Origin: Sphingobium limneticum | Lineage (GTDB): Bacteria; Pseudomonadota; Alphaproteobacteria; Sphingomonadales; Sphingomonadaceae | DNA: 64,000 nt | Assembly (NCBI RefSeq): GCF_008710155.1 | Contig: NZ_VYPZ01000007.1 | Span: 164,846-228,845, forward strand | Direction: 5' to 3' | In this document: piece by piece, positions 53,310 through 61,161 of the stretch | Numbering within the stretch: position 1 is the stretch's first letter | Layout of the letters: every line of letters starts with the position of its first letter | Made by a program: the position numbers and the translations under genes | Notes under the pieces: generated by a model | Databases searched by the model: none | The model's input: the letters and a program-made list of their open reading frames with translations, nothing else | Told to the model about the DNA's origin: nothing

Positions 53310-53831
53310 ATGGACGATGCGCACGACATGGAGGCCGATCTGCTGGCGATGCGCCGCTATGCCCGTTCGCTCGCCCGTGACGATGTGGATGCCGACGACG
53401 TCGTGCAGGACGCGCTGCTCCGCGCGATCGAGCGCAAGGCGACCTATCAGCCGGAACGCAGCCGCACCCGCTGGCTGCTGGCGATCGTCCACAATGTCTT
53501 CGTCTCGGACAAGCGACGTCAGGCCGCCGAAACGCGGCGCAACGACCGATTTGCAGAAACCCTGTTGTCCAGCGTCGATCCTCAACAGGAAGAGCATGTG
53601 CGGCTAGCGGAAATCGCACAGGGTTTCGCCGCCCTGCCCGACGCCCAACGCGCGGCGCTGCACCTGACCGCGATCGAGGGGATGAGCTATCAGCAGGCGG
53701 CAGACATATTGGGCGTACCGATCGGCACGGTGATGTCGCGGCTATCGCGCGCACGCGCCGCACTGCGCGAAGGGCAAATGGGGAAAGTCCATCCGCATCT
53801 GCGGCTGGTGGGAGGACATGATGACCAATAA
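53310..53831 (+). CDS. ECF-family RNA polymerase sigma factor
   Basis: A 173-residue sigma factor. Region 2 is at about 15-70 (DDVDADDVVQDALLRAIERK and RTRWLLAIVHNVFVSDKRR), and region 4 at about 105-160 (LPDAQRAALHLTAIEGMSYQQ, ILGVPIGTVMSRLSRARAALR). No other domain is present. It overlaps the anti-sigma gene by 11 bases, the standard pairing for membrane-controlled ECF factors. Trigger and targets cannot be read here; the upstream glycosyltransferase suggests an envelope stress role (inference). Confidence 0.93.
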   Translation: MDDAHDMEADLLAMRRYARSLARDDVDADDVVQDALLRAIERKATYQPERSRTRWLLAIVHNVFVSDKRRQAAETRRNDRFAETLLSSVDPQQEEHVRLAEIAQGFAALPDAQRAALHLTAIEGMSYQQAADILGVPIGTVMSRLSRARAALREGQMGKVHPHLRLVGGHDDQ

Positions 53832-54546
53832 CGTGAACGCGGTGGAGATCGACGCCTATGTCGACGACCAGTTGGACCTGCCCCGCCGTTTCGTGGTGGA
53901 AACGCACCTGTCGCGCCACCCCGATCAGGCCGCGCAGGTCATGGCCGACCTGTCCACCCGCAGCGCGCTAAGGCTGATGGCGCCCCGTCCCAGCACCGCG
54001 CCGCAAGCCGTGCGTGACGCTGCCGCCCGGTTGCAGGCCACCCCGGCCAAGCCACGCTGGCGCCGTACCCTGCCTCTGGTGGCCCCGCTGGCGGCAGCGG
54101 CCGGGCTGGCACTGGTTTTCCTGCGCCCCTCCGGCCCGCCCGACTATGTCGACTATGCCGTCAACTCCCACCGCATCGCCATGATGCGCGCGGCCATGGT
54201 GTCGCAGGTCGAAACACCCAAATATGATGCCCGCGAAATCGCGTCCAATACGCGCATCGCCATGCCGCATCTCCCGGACGACTGGCGCGTGACCGACGTT
54301 CAGCTTTTTCCCACCGAGCGCGGTCCGGCGCTGGTGATCGCGGTCAAGACAGAGGGCGGGCAGAATTTCTCGCTCTTTGCGCTGCGCGATCGCAGCCGCG
54401 CGCCCGAACGCCCCGACGCGGTGCAGGAAGGCGCGGAATCGGTCGCCTATTGGCGGCGCGGCGACATGTCCTACGCGCTGACCGGCAGCGGGGAGCCGCG
54501 CCTGATGGACGCCACGGCGGAGGCATTGACGCGCGACTGGTCCTGA
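53821..54546 (+). CDS. Membrane anti-sigma factor
   Basis: A 241-residue single-pass protein. The N-terminal cytoplasmic part (VEIDAYVDDQLDLPRRFVVETHLS) resembles the anti-sigma domain of ChrR/RsiW-like factors but without the zinc HxxxCxxC motif. The membrane segment is LPLVAPLAAAAGLALVFL, about residues 81-98, and a periplasmic domain of about 140 residues senses the signal. ATG at 53821 is preferred to the adjacent ATG at 53818 because GGAGG at 53811-53815 is then five bases away. It should hold the upstream ECF factor inactive. Confidence 0.88.
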   Translation: MTNNVNAVEIDAYVDDQLDLPRRFVVETHLSRHPDQAAQVMADLSTRSALRLMAPRPSTAPQAVRDAAARLQATPAKPRWRRTLPLVAPLAAAAGLALVFLRPSGPPDYVDYAVNSHRIAMMRAAMVSQVETPKYDAREIASNTRIAMPHLPDDWRVTDVQLFPTERGPALVIAVKTEGGQNFSLFALRDRSRAPERPDAVQEGAESVAYWRRGDMSYALTGSGEPRLMDATAEALTRDWS

Positions 54547-54587
54547 AGGCTGGAGGGGGCGCTCTTTACCCGCTATCCCCTCCCCCC

Positions 54588-57371
54588 ATGACCCAGAATC
54601 ACCTCTATCTCGTCGATGGCAGCGGCTATATCTTCCGCGCCTATCACCAGCTTCCTCCGCTCACCAACCAGCATGGCCAGCCCGTAGGCGCGGTCTATGG
54701 CTATACGACGATGCTGTGGAAACTGGCAGAGGAACTGGGCAAAACCGAAGGCCCGACGCATCTTGCCGTGGTGCTGGACAAGGGTTCGCACACCTTCCGC
54801 AACGATATGTACGACCAGTATAAGGCGAACCGCCCGCCCGCGCCGGAAGACCTGATCCCGCAATTTCCGATGATCCGCGACGCGACCCGCGCCTTCTCCC
54901 TCCCCTGCATCGAGGAAGCCGGATTCGAAGCCGACGACATCATCGCGAGCTACACCCAGGCGGCCGTGCGCGCGGGATGGCATGTCACCATCGTCAGCTC
55001 CGACAAGGATCTGATGCAGTTGATCCAGCCCGGCGTCGATATGTACGACACGATGAAGAATGAACGGCGCGGCGCCGACTATGTCGTCGGCAAGTTCGGC
55101 GTGCAGCCCGAACAGCTGGGCGACGTCCTCGCGCTGATGGGCGACAGCGTCGATAACGTCCCCGGCATTCCCGGCATCGGCCCTAAGACGGCGGCGAAGC
55201 TGATCAGCGAATATGGGTCACTGGAAGCCGCATTGGACGCAGCGCCTTCGATGAAGAAGTCGAAGATGCAGGAAAATCTGATCGCTCATGCCGACATGGC
55301 CCGGCTGTCCCGCAGGCTGGTGGCATTGCATGACAGCATGGACCTGCCCGAGCCGCTGGACGACCTGACGCTCAAGGGCATTCCCAAGGAACCCTTGCAG
55401 GAATTTCTATCGCACCATGGCTTCAAGACGCTGCTCAACCGCCTCGGCGCGCCAGCCGCTGCTGTTGTGGTGGCTGCGACCAGCGCCGTCGGCGTAGAGG
55501 ACGCCCCCGCTGCCCCGGCGCCGGTAGAAGAACCGGCGATCGACCGCAGCCTTTACGAAACGGTGGTGACGCAGGAAGCGCTCGATCGCTGGATCGCCGC
55601 CGCCTATGCCGAGGGGCTGGTCGCTGTCGATACGGAAACCGACATGCTCGATTGCGTGTCCTGCCAGCTGGTCGGCATCAGCCTCGCCACAGGTCCGAAC
55701 AAGGCCTGCTACATTCCCGTCGGCCATGGCGGCACGGATATGTTCGCGGAACGGCCCGAACAGCTGGACAAGGCGCTGGTCATCGCGAAGCTGAAGCCGC
55801 TGCTGGAGAACGACGCCGTTCTCAAGATCGGCCAGAATCTGAAATATGACCTGACCGTGTTGCGCCGTCACGGGATCGAGATCGCGCCTTATGACGACAC
55901 CATCGTCATGAGCTTCGACCTGGACGCCGGGCAAAGCCTTGCCGGCCACGGCATGGACGAAGCGGCAAAAACGCACCTCAATCATATCTGCATCAGCTTC
56001 AAGGAGGTAGTCGGCACCGGCAAGAGCCAGATCGGATTCGCCGAAGTCCCCCTGCCCCGCGCCACCGAATATGCGGCCGAAGATGCGGACGTGACACTGC
56101 GCCTGTGGAAGCGGTTCAAAGGCCGGATCGCCAATGAAGGCGCGAACCGCGTCTATGAACTGGTGGACCGCCCGCTGGTCGGCGTGATCGCCCAGATGGA
56201 GCATCGCGGGATCAAGGTCGACCGCGAGCATCTGTCGCGCCTTTCGGCCGAATTCACCGCTGGCATCGCCGCGCTGGAAACGGAAATCCACGAGATTGCC
56301 GGCCAGCCTTTCGCGATCGGTTCGACCCAACAGCTGGGCGCGATCCTGTTCGACAAGATGGGATATAAGGGCGGCAAGAAGGGCAAGTCGGGCGCCTATT
56401 CCACCGACGTCACCATCCTGGAGCAGCTGGCCGCTCAAGGCGCGCCGATTGCCGGCAAGGTGCTGGAATGGCGGCAACTCTCGAAGCTCAAATCCACCTA
56501 CACCGACGCGCTTCAGGCGCAGATCAACAAGGATACGGGCCGCGTCCATACCAGTTACTCGCTGACCGGCGCGCAGACCGGCCGGCTGTCCTCGACCGAT
56601 CCGAACCTCCAGAATATCCCGATCCGCACCGAAGTCGGCCGCCAGATCCGCCATGCCTTCGTCGCGGAACCGGGCAATGTCATCCTGGCTGCGGACTATA
56701 GCCAGATCGAACTGCGGCTGGCGGCGCATATGGCCGATGTGCCGGCGCTCAAGGAGGCTTTCGAGGCGGGTGAGGACATCCACAACCGCACCGCGCAGGA
56801 ATTGTTCGGGGAGATCAATCGCGACACGCGCGGGCGGGCGAAGACGATCAACTTCGCCATCCTCTACGGCATTTCGCGCTGGGGGCTGGCCGGGCGGCTG
56901 GAGATCAGCGCGGACGAAGCGCAGGACATGATCAGCCGCTATTATGAGCGCTTCCCCGGCATCAGCATCTATATCAACGAGACGATCGAGAAGGCGCGGG
57001 AACGCGGCTATACCGAGACGATGTTCGGCCGGAAGACCTGGTTTCCGCGCATCAAGGCAGCGGTCCAGCATGAACGGCAGGGTGCCGAACGCGCGGCAAT
57101 CAATGCGCCCATTCAGGGCACCAGCGCGGACATCATCAAGCGGGCCATGGTCCGCATGGGACCGGCGCTGGAGGCGGCGGGCCTGCCTAGCGTGAAGATG
57201 CTGCTTCAGGTGCATGACGAACTGGTGTTCGAATTGCCCGAAGGTGACGTGGAAGCGGCGAGCGCGGTCATTCGGCAGGTGATGGAAAGCGCGGCCGAAC
57301 CGATCGTAAAGCTGAGCGTCCCGCTGGGCGTGGAGATCGGCACCGGCTCAAGCTGGGGCGCGGCGCATTGA
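54588..57371 (+). CDS. polA: DNA polymerase I
   Basis: A 927-residue enzyme with all three domains. The 5'-3' exonuclease is at about 1-290 (LVDGSGYIFRAYHQLPPL, SSDKDLMQLI and the helix-hairpin-helix VPGIPGIGPKTAAKLI). The 3'-5' exonuclease is at about 325-515 (VAVDTETDMLDC and LKYDLTVLRRHG), with acidic residues retained, so proofreading is likely active. The polymerase is at about 550-927 (DYSQIELRLAAHMAD, RGRAKTINFAILYGIS and VHDELVFELPE). Start: ATG at 54588 (MTQNHLYLVDG). Confidence 0.97.
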   Translation: MTQNHLYLVDGSGYIFRAYHQLPPLTNQHGQPVGAVYGYTTMLWKLAEELGKTEGPTHLAVVLDKGSHTFRNDMYDQYKANRPPAPEDLIPQFPMIRDATRAFSLPCIEEAGFEADDIIASYTQAAVRAGWHVTIVSSDKDLMQLIQPGVDMYDTMKNERRGADYVVGKFGVQPEQLGDVLALMGDSVDNVPGIPGIGPKTAAKLISEYGSLEAALDAAPSMKKSKMQENLIAHADMARLSRRLVALHDSMDLPEPLDDLTLKGIPKEPLQEFLSHHGFKTLLNRLGAPAAAVVVAATSAVGVEDAPAAPAPVEEPAIDRSLYETVVTQEALDRWIAAAYAEGLVAVDTETDMLDCVSCQLVGISLATGPNKACYIPVGHGGTDMFAERPEQLDKALVIAKLKPLLENDAVLKIGQNLKYDLTVLRRHGIEIAPYDDTIVMSFDLDAGQSLAGHGMDEAAKTHLNHICISFKEVVGTGKSQIGFAEVPLPRATEYAAEDADVTLRLWKRFKGRIANEGANRVYELVDRPLVGVIAQMEHRGIKVDREHLSRLSAEFTAGIAALETEIHEIAGQPFAIGSTQQLGAILFDKMGYKGGKKGKSGAYSTDVTILEQLAAQGAPIAGKVLEWRQLSKLKSTYTDALQAQINKDTGRVHTSYSLTGAQTGRLSSTDPNLQNIPIRTEVGRQIRHAFVAEPGNVILAADYSQIELRLAAHMADVPALKEAFEAGEDIHNRTAQELFGEINRDTRGRAKTINFAILYGISRWGLAGRLEISADEAQDMISRYYERFPGISIYINETIEKARERGYTETMFGRKTWFPRIKAAVQHERQGAERAAINAPIQGTSADIIKRAMVRMGPALEAAGLPSVKMLLQVHDELVFELPEGDVEAASAVIRQVMESAAEPIVKLSVPLGVEIGTGSSWGAAH

Positions 57372-57396
57372 TGGAGTGAATAAGAAGAAGAGAGAG

Positions 57397-57416
57397 ATGC
57401 CAGCCTTCGCTGGCAT
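57397..57416. repeat. Short palindrome downstream of polA
   Basis: An 8-bp stem ATGCCAGC / GCTGGCAT with loop CTTC, in the gap between the convergent polA and zinc-ribbon genes. It is one of three hairpins in 120 bases and matches the ATGCCAGC-type dispersed repeat common in sphingomonads. Confidence 0.55.
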
Positions 57417-57452
57417 GACGAGGTTGGTCACATATCCCTTATCTACGCCGTC

Positions 57453-57482
57453 ATCCCAGCGAACGCTGGGATCTCCCTTTTT
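57453..57482 (+). terminator. Terminator-like hairpin downstream of polA
   Basis: An 8-bp stem ATCCCAGC / GCTGGGAT with loop GAAC is followed by CTCCC and five T (57478-57482). It is probably the polA transcript end and is related to the preceding palindrome. Confidence 0.55.
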
Positions 57483-57490
57483 CGCCAACA

Positions 57491-57515
57491 GAAAAGGCTC
57501 TGGACCGGCCTTTTC
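57491..57515. terminator. Bidirectional terminator at the zinc-ribbon gene 3' end
   Basis: An 8-bp stem GAAAAGGC / GCCTTTTC with a 9-base loop adjoins the stop codon of the minus-strand gene at 57516. A and T runs on both sides suit termination in both directions. Confidence 0.55.
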
Positions 57516-57809
57516 TCAATCGAACAGCTCTTCCAGAAAGCTCTTCTTGCGCTTTTTCTGGTAACCGCGTTCGTCGTCGCGATAGTCGCGGTCCGGTCGG
57601 TAGCTCTGCTGCGCAAATGGTGCGGACTGCGGCGTGGGTGCCTTCACCTGCCCCGATCGCTCGATGATCTTGTCCAGTTCGCCCCGGTCCAGCCAGACGC
57701 CCCGGCATTGCGGGCAATAGTCGATTTCCACCCCCTGCCGATCCGTCATCGCCAATCCGACATGACAGACCGGGCAGAGCATCGCGGACACTTGTGCGGG
57801 ATCGCGCAT
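57516..57809 (-). CDS. Zinc-ribbon (zf-TFIIB-type) protein
   Basis: A 97-residue protein with two CxxC knuckles, LCPVCHVGL and YCPQCRGVWLDRGEL, the 'TFIIB zinc-binding' pattern, followed by a charged Arg/Lys/Asp tail ending KKRKKSFLEELFD. The function of bacterial members is not known. Its start overlaps the stop of the Bax-inhibitor-like gene (TAATG), so the two form an operon. A later in-frame methionine (MLCPV) is a possible alternative start. Confidence 0.85.
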   Translation of the reverse strand: MRDPAQVSAMLCPVCHVGLAMTDRQGVEIDYCPQCRGVWLDRGELDKIIERSGQVKAPTPQSAPFAQQSYRPDRDYRDDERGYQKKRKKSFLEELFD

Positions 57810-58519
57810 TATTCGCGTTCACCCGTCAGGCTGAGCAGCATCTGGAACAGGTTGACGAAGTTGAGGTAGAGCGACAGCGCACCCATGACCTGCATCTTCC
57901 CGGCAACCTCATGGCCGGCATAATAGAAATATTCCGACTTGATGCGCTGCACGTCCCAGGCGGTGAGGCCGGTGAAGACCACCACGCCGATGATCGAGAT
58001 GACCATCGCCATCGCCGAGGAGCCGATGAAGATGTTGATCAGGCTGGCGACGATGATGCCGATCAGGCCCATCATCAGGAAGCTGCCCATCTTCGTCAGG
58101 TCACGCTGGGTGGTATAGCCCCAGAGCGCCATGGCGAGGAACATGACGGCGGCCGAGAAGAAGGCCTGCGCGATGCTGCCGCCGGTGAAGACCAGGAATA
58201 CGCTGCCCAGCGACACGCCCATGACGGCGGCGAAGGCATAGAAAGCGGTGCGCGCGCCCGATGTCGTCATCTTTTCCATTCGGAAGCTGAAGAAGAAGAC
58301 GAAAGCCAGCGGCGCGAAGATCGCCACCCATTTGAGCGGCGTGCCATAGATGGCGGCAGCCAGCGCGGGCGTATTGCCGACCAGAGCGGCGACCAGCCCG
58401 GTAATGACCAGGCCGATACCCATATTGCGAAAGACGCCCAGCATGTGCGCGCGCAGGCCGGCATCGGTCTGCGCCGTCTGGCTGGCACCATAGCCCGGCA
58501 TGCGAACGGGATTATTCAT
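57809..58519 (-). CDS. Bax inhibitor-1/YccA-family membrane protein
   Basis: A 236-residue protein with seven hydrophobic segments and the BI-1 pattern: RAHMLGVFRNMGIGLVITGL, FRMEKMTTSGARTAFYAFA and the C-terminal ALSLYLNFVNLFQMLL. E. coli YccA modulates FtsH; BI-1 relatives are pH-sensitive calcium leak channels. The ATG at 58517-58519 (MNNPVRMPGYG) is used; a GTG three codons upstream is closer to a GGAG and is possible. Confidence 0.9.
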   Translation of the reverse strand: MNNPVRMPGYGASQTAQTDAGLRAHMLGVFRNMGIGLVITGLVAALVGNTPALAAAIYGTPLKWVAIFAPLAFVFFFSFRMEKMTTSGARTAFYAFAAVMGVSLGSVFLVFTGGSIAQAFFSAAVMFLAMALWGYTTQRDLTKMGSFLMMGLIGIIVASLINIFIGSSAMAMVISIIGVVVFTGLTAWDVQRIKSEYFYYAGHEVAGKMQVMGALSLYLNFVNLFQMLLSLTGERE

Positions 58520-58774
58520 CGGAAACACTCACTCCATCAAAATGTGGTTCGAGTGGCCCGGTGCGGTCTCCTGCGGCAACGAGAGGGGGCAAATCGCCGC
58601 AAAAACCAGCACCGGGCACACCCGATGCGGTCCGACATCGCGACAGGGATCAGGGGGAAATCCATGTCGCCAGAGGGGCCCGGCCCGCATCAACAATATC
58701 GGATGCCCAATGCCTGGCTGCAAGGGATCGGTCCTCGTGCAACAATTTATTACAAACGCCCGATCCCCATATGG
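58520..58774. other. Gap between the MerR and Bax-inhibitor genes
   Basis: About 255 bases between two minus-strand genes. I see no gene, tRNA or clear repeat; short open frames have no family features or ribosome binding sites. It presumably contains the promoter of the Bax-inhibitor operon. Confidence 0.5.
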
Positions 58775-59539
58775 TCAGCGTGCCTTGCAGACTTTCCCCA
58801 TTGCCGTGATGAAGGCCCAGACATCGGCAGAGAAAGGCGGGGCCTGATCCGCTTCCCATTCGCCGATATTGTCATAGAGACGCGTAACCCCCTGTGTCAT
58901 CGCCGGCGTCGCGACGGCCATGAACGGGGCAAGCAATCTTTGCCATTCGTCATATAATGCCCGCGCTTGGGCGGACGCTGGATCGAGCGGCAACGCTGCG
59001 GCAATACGCGTGGTCAGTTCCGACCATTGCGCGCCATAGGCAGCCTGATCGAAATCGGCGGGCAATGCAGTCTGCGCATCGGCAAAGTCGGCTTCCGCCT
59101 GTGTGCTTATATAGAGGTCGGTCACGCTCTTCCATTTTTCCTGATCCATCATTGTCTCTCCGGTTCGGATCAGCGAGCAAAGGGTCGCAGCATCGAGCGG
59201 CTCGCCACGGTCGATGCGAGACAAGGCTGTGGCGAGATGGGCGCGCGCTTGCGCCAGCCCCTCCGCTTGTTCATCGAGCGCGGCGATCTGCGCGCGCAGA
59301 AGCGGCGCCAGATCAATCGAGCGATCGTTCAACAGTTTTTCGATCTGGGCCAGACTGAAGCCCGCACGTTTCAGCGTGACGATCCGGTGCAGCCGCAGAA
59401 GATCGCTCCGCCCGAACATGCGCCGACCCGACGCCGTGCGTAATGGCGCGACGAGGCCGCGCCCTTCATAGAAGCGTAGCGCCCGGCTGGTGAGTCCGGT
59501 GGCGCGGACGACGGCGGCGATATCCATCAGATCGGTCAT
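58775..59539 (-). CDS. MerR-family regulator with TipAS-like C-terminal domain
   Basis: A 254-residue regulator. The N-terminal MerR helix-turn-helix (AVVRATGLTSRALRFYEGRGLV) is followed by LKRAGFSLAQIEKLL and a dimerisation helix to about 110. The C-terminal half (MMDQEKWKSVTDLYISTQAE, ARALYDEWQRLLAPFM) resembles the antibiotic-binding TipAS domain. Such proteins sense thiopeptides or similar toxic molecules. It is divergent from cysS; a TTGAC/GTCAA dyad lies 17 bases upstream. Confidence 0.88.
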   Translation of the reverse strand: MTDLMDIAAVVRATGLTSRALRFYEGRGLVAPLRTASGRRMFGRSDLLRLHRIVTLKRAGFSLAQIEKLLNDRSIDLAPLLRAQIAALDEQAEGLAQARAHLATALSRIDRGEPLDAATLCSLIRTGETMMDQEKWKSVTDLYISTQAEADFADAQTALPADFDQAAYGAQWSELTTRIAAALPLDPASAQARALYDEWQRLLAPFMAVATPAMTQGVTRLYDNIGEWEADQAPPFSADVWAFITAMGKVCKAR

Positions 59540-59555
59540 GCAACCGGGATAGCGG

Positions 59556-59570
59556 TTGACGCTGGGTCAA
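59556..59570. promoter_or_regulatory. Candidate MerR-type operator
   Basis: The perfect dyad TTGAC-GCTGG-GTCAA lies 17 bases before the merR start and 69 bases before cysS. MerR proteins bind such dyads between -35 and -10 elements; on the minus strand TTGACC could be the -35 and GCTATC the -10. Inferred from position and symmetry. Confidence 0.45.
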
Positions 59571-59638
59571 GTTCAAGCGCTTTTTTGCGTGCCCTGCCCC
59601 GTTGACGCCCGCCCCGCTTCGCGACATGGCTTGCCACT

Positions 59639-61141
59639 ATGTCCGACGACCAGCATATCGCCGCGCCGCTGCGCCTGTTCAACAGCCTGACCCGCACGAT
59701 CGAGCCGTTTGCGCCGATCGAGGAGAACCATGCGCGCGTCTATAGCTGCGGCCCGACCGTCTATAATTATGCCCATATCGGCAATCTGCGGGCCTATGTC
59801 TTCACCGACACGCTGCGCCGGACGTTGTTGTGGAAGGGGCTGGCCGTGACCCACATCATCAACATCACCGATGTCGGCCACCTGACCAGCGACGCCGACG
59901 CAGGCGACGACAAGATGGAGGCCGCTGCCCGGGCCAGCGCCAAGAGCATCTGGGACATCGCGGCCCATTATACGCAAGCGTTCAAGTCCAACATCGCGGA
60001 CCTCAACATCATCGCGCCCAGCGAATGGACGGTCGCGACCGACTATGTGCCGCAGATGATCGCCTTTGCCGAAAAGATTGCGCCGGATCATTGCTACGAA
60101 CTGGACAGCGGCCTCTATTTCGACAGCAGCAGCGTGCCCGATTATGGCGCGCTGGCCGGCGGTCGAGATGACGCCGCGCACGCGCGGATCGATCCGGTCG
60201 CGGGCAAGCGCAACGCATCCGACTTCGCGATCTGGCGCAAGTCCCCGCCCGGCGAACAGCGCCAGATGGAATGGGACAGCCCATGGGGCAAGGGTGCGCC
60301 GGGCTGGCATCTGGAATGCTCGGTCATGTCGCAGGCCCGCCTTGGCCAGCCATTCGATATCCATACCGGTGGCATCGACCATCGCGAGATTCATCATCCG
60401 AACGAAATCGCCCAGAATCAGGCCTATTGCGGTTGCACCGATGCGCAGCCCGGCTTCACCGGGTCGCGCTGGTGGATGCACAATAATTTCCTGGTGGATC
60501 GCCAGGGCAAGATGTCGAAGTCGAAGGGCGGCTTCACCACGCTCTTCTCTCTGATCGACGCGGGCGTGCATCCGATCGCCTATCGCCTGCTGTGCCTGGG
60601 CGCCCATTACCGGTCGGAACTGGAATTCAGCGCCGACAATCTGGCAGCAGCCCTCACCCGTCTCAAGCGACTTGTGATGGGCGTCGAGGGTTTGAAGGCG
60701 CGCGCCGAGGGTGTGACGTGGCAATCGCCGCGCATCGACTATCTGCGGGCCAATCTGCACCCCAAGCTGGCGCCGTTGCTGGAGCAATTCGACGCCGCGA
60801 TCGCTGACGACCTGATGACGCCGCGCGCCCTACCTCTGCTGGAGGAAGCCATTGGCATGAAGAAGGTGCCGGTGGACGAGAAACTCTGCCTGATCGCCGC
60901 TTTCGACCAGGCGCTAGGCCTCAACCTGCTGACGCTCAGCCGCGCAGACCTGCGTGTCCAGCCGAAGGAGGCGACGATCACGCCGGATGAGATCGAGGCA
61001 GAACTGGAACGCCGTACCGCCGCCCGTGCCGACAAGGATTTTGCCCTGTCGGACGACATTCGTGACGCCCTGCTGGCGCGTGGGGTCGAGGTGATGGACG
61101 GCGATCCGCTGCGCTGGGACTGGCGGCTGACGCTGGCCTGA
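59639..61141 (+). CDS. cysS: Cysteine-tRNA ligase
   Basis: A 500-residue class I synthetase. YSCGPTVYNYAHIGNLRAYV contains the HIGH-type motif and the first zinc cysteine. GWHLECSVMS carries another zinc cysteine, and DIHTGGIDHREIHHPNEIAQ the remaining zinc-site residues. The KMSKS loop is GKMSKSKGGFTTL. The C-terminal anticodon-binding region is complete (FALSDDIRDALLARGVEVMD). Slightly longer than E. coli CysS (461 residues) owing to inserts around 90-130 and 195-210. The last gene before the CHAT protein. Confidence 0.97.
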   Translation: MSDDQHIAAPLRLFNSLTRTIEPFAPIEENHARVYSCGPTVYNYAHIGNLRAYVFTDTLRRTLLWKGLAVTHIINITDVGHLTSDADAGDDKMEAAARASAKSIWDIAAHYTQAFKSNIADLNIIAPSEWTVATDYVPQMIAFAEKIAPDHCYELDSGLYFDSSSVPDYGALAGGRDDAAHARIDPVAGKRNASDFAIWRKSPPGEQRQMEWDSPWGKGAPGWHLECSVMSQARLGQPFDIHTGGIDHREIHHPNEIAQNQAYCGCTDAQPGFTGSRWWMHNNFLVDRQGKMSKSKGGFTTLFSLIDAGVHPIAYRLLCLGAHYRSELEFSADNLAAALTRLKRLVMGVEGLKARAEGVTWQSPRIDYLRANLHPKLAPLLEQFDAAIADDLMTPRALPLLEEAIGMKKVPVDEKLCLIAAFDQALGLNLLTLSRADLRVQPKEATITPDEIEAELERRTAARADKDFALSDDIRDALLARGVEVMDGDPLRWDWRLTLA

Positions 61142-61161
61142 GTGGTCATGGTGGGGGCAAG

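Noticed and set aside
53968..54270. A short minus-strand frame inside the anti-sigma gene
   Set aside because: Fully antisense to a gene with a clear membrane segment and sigma partner; no features of its own.
58529..58723. A 64-codon minus-strand frame between the MerR and Bax-inhibitor genes
   Set aside because: No ribosome binding site, no recognisable pattern and poor codon usage.
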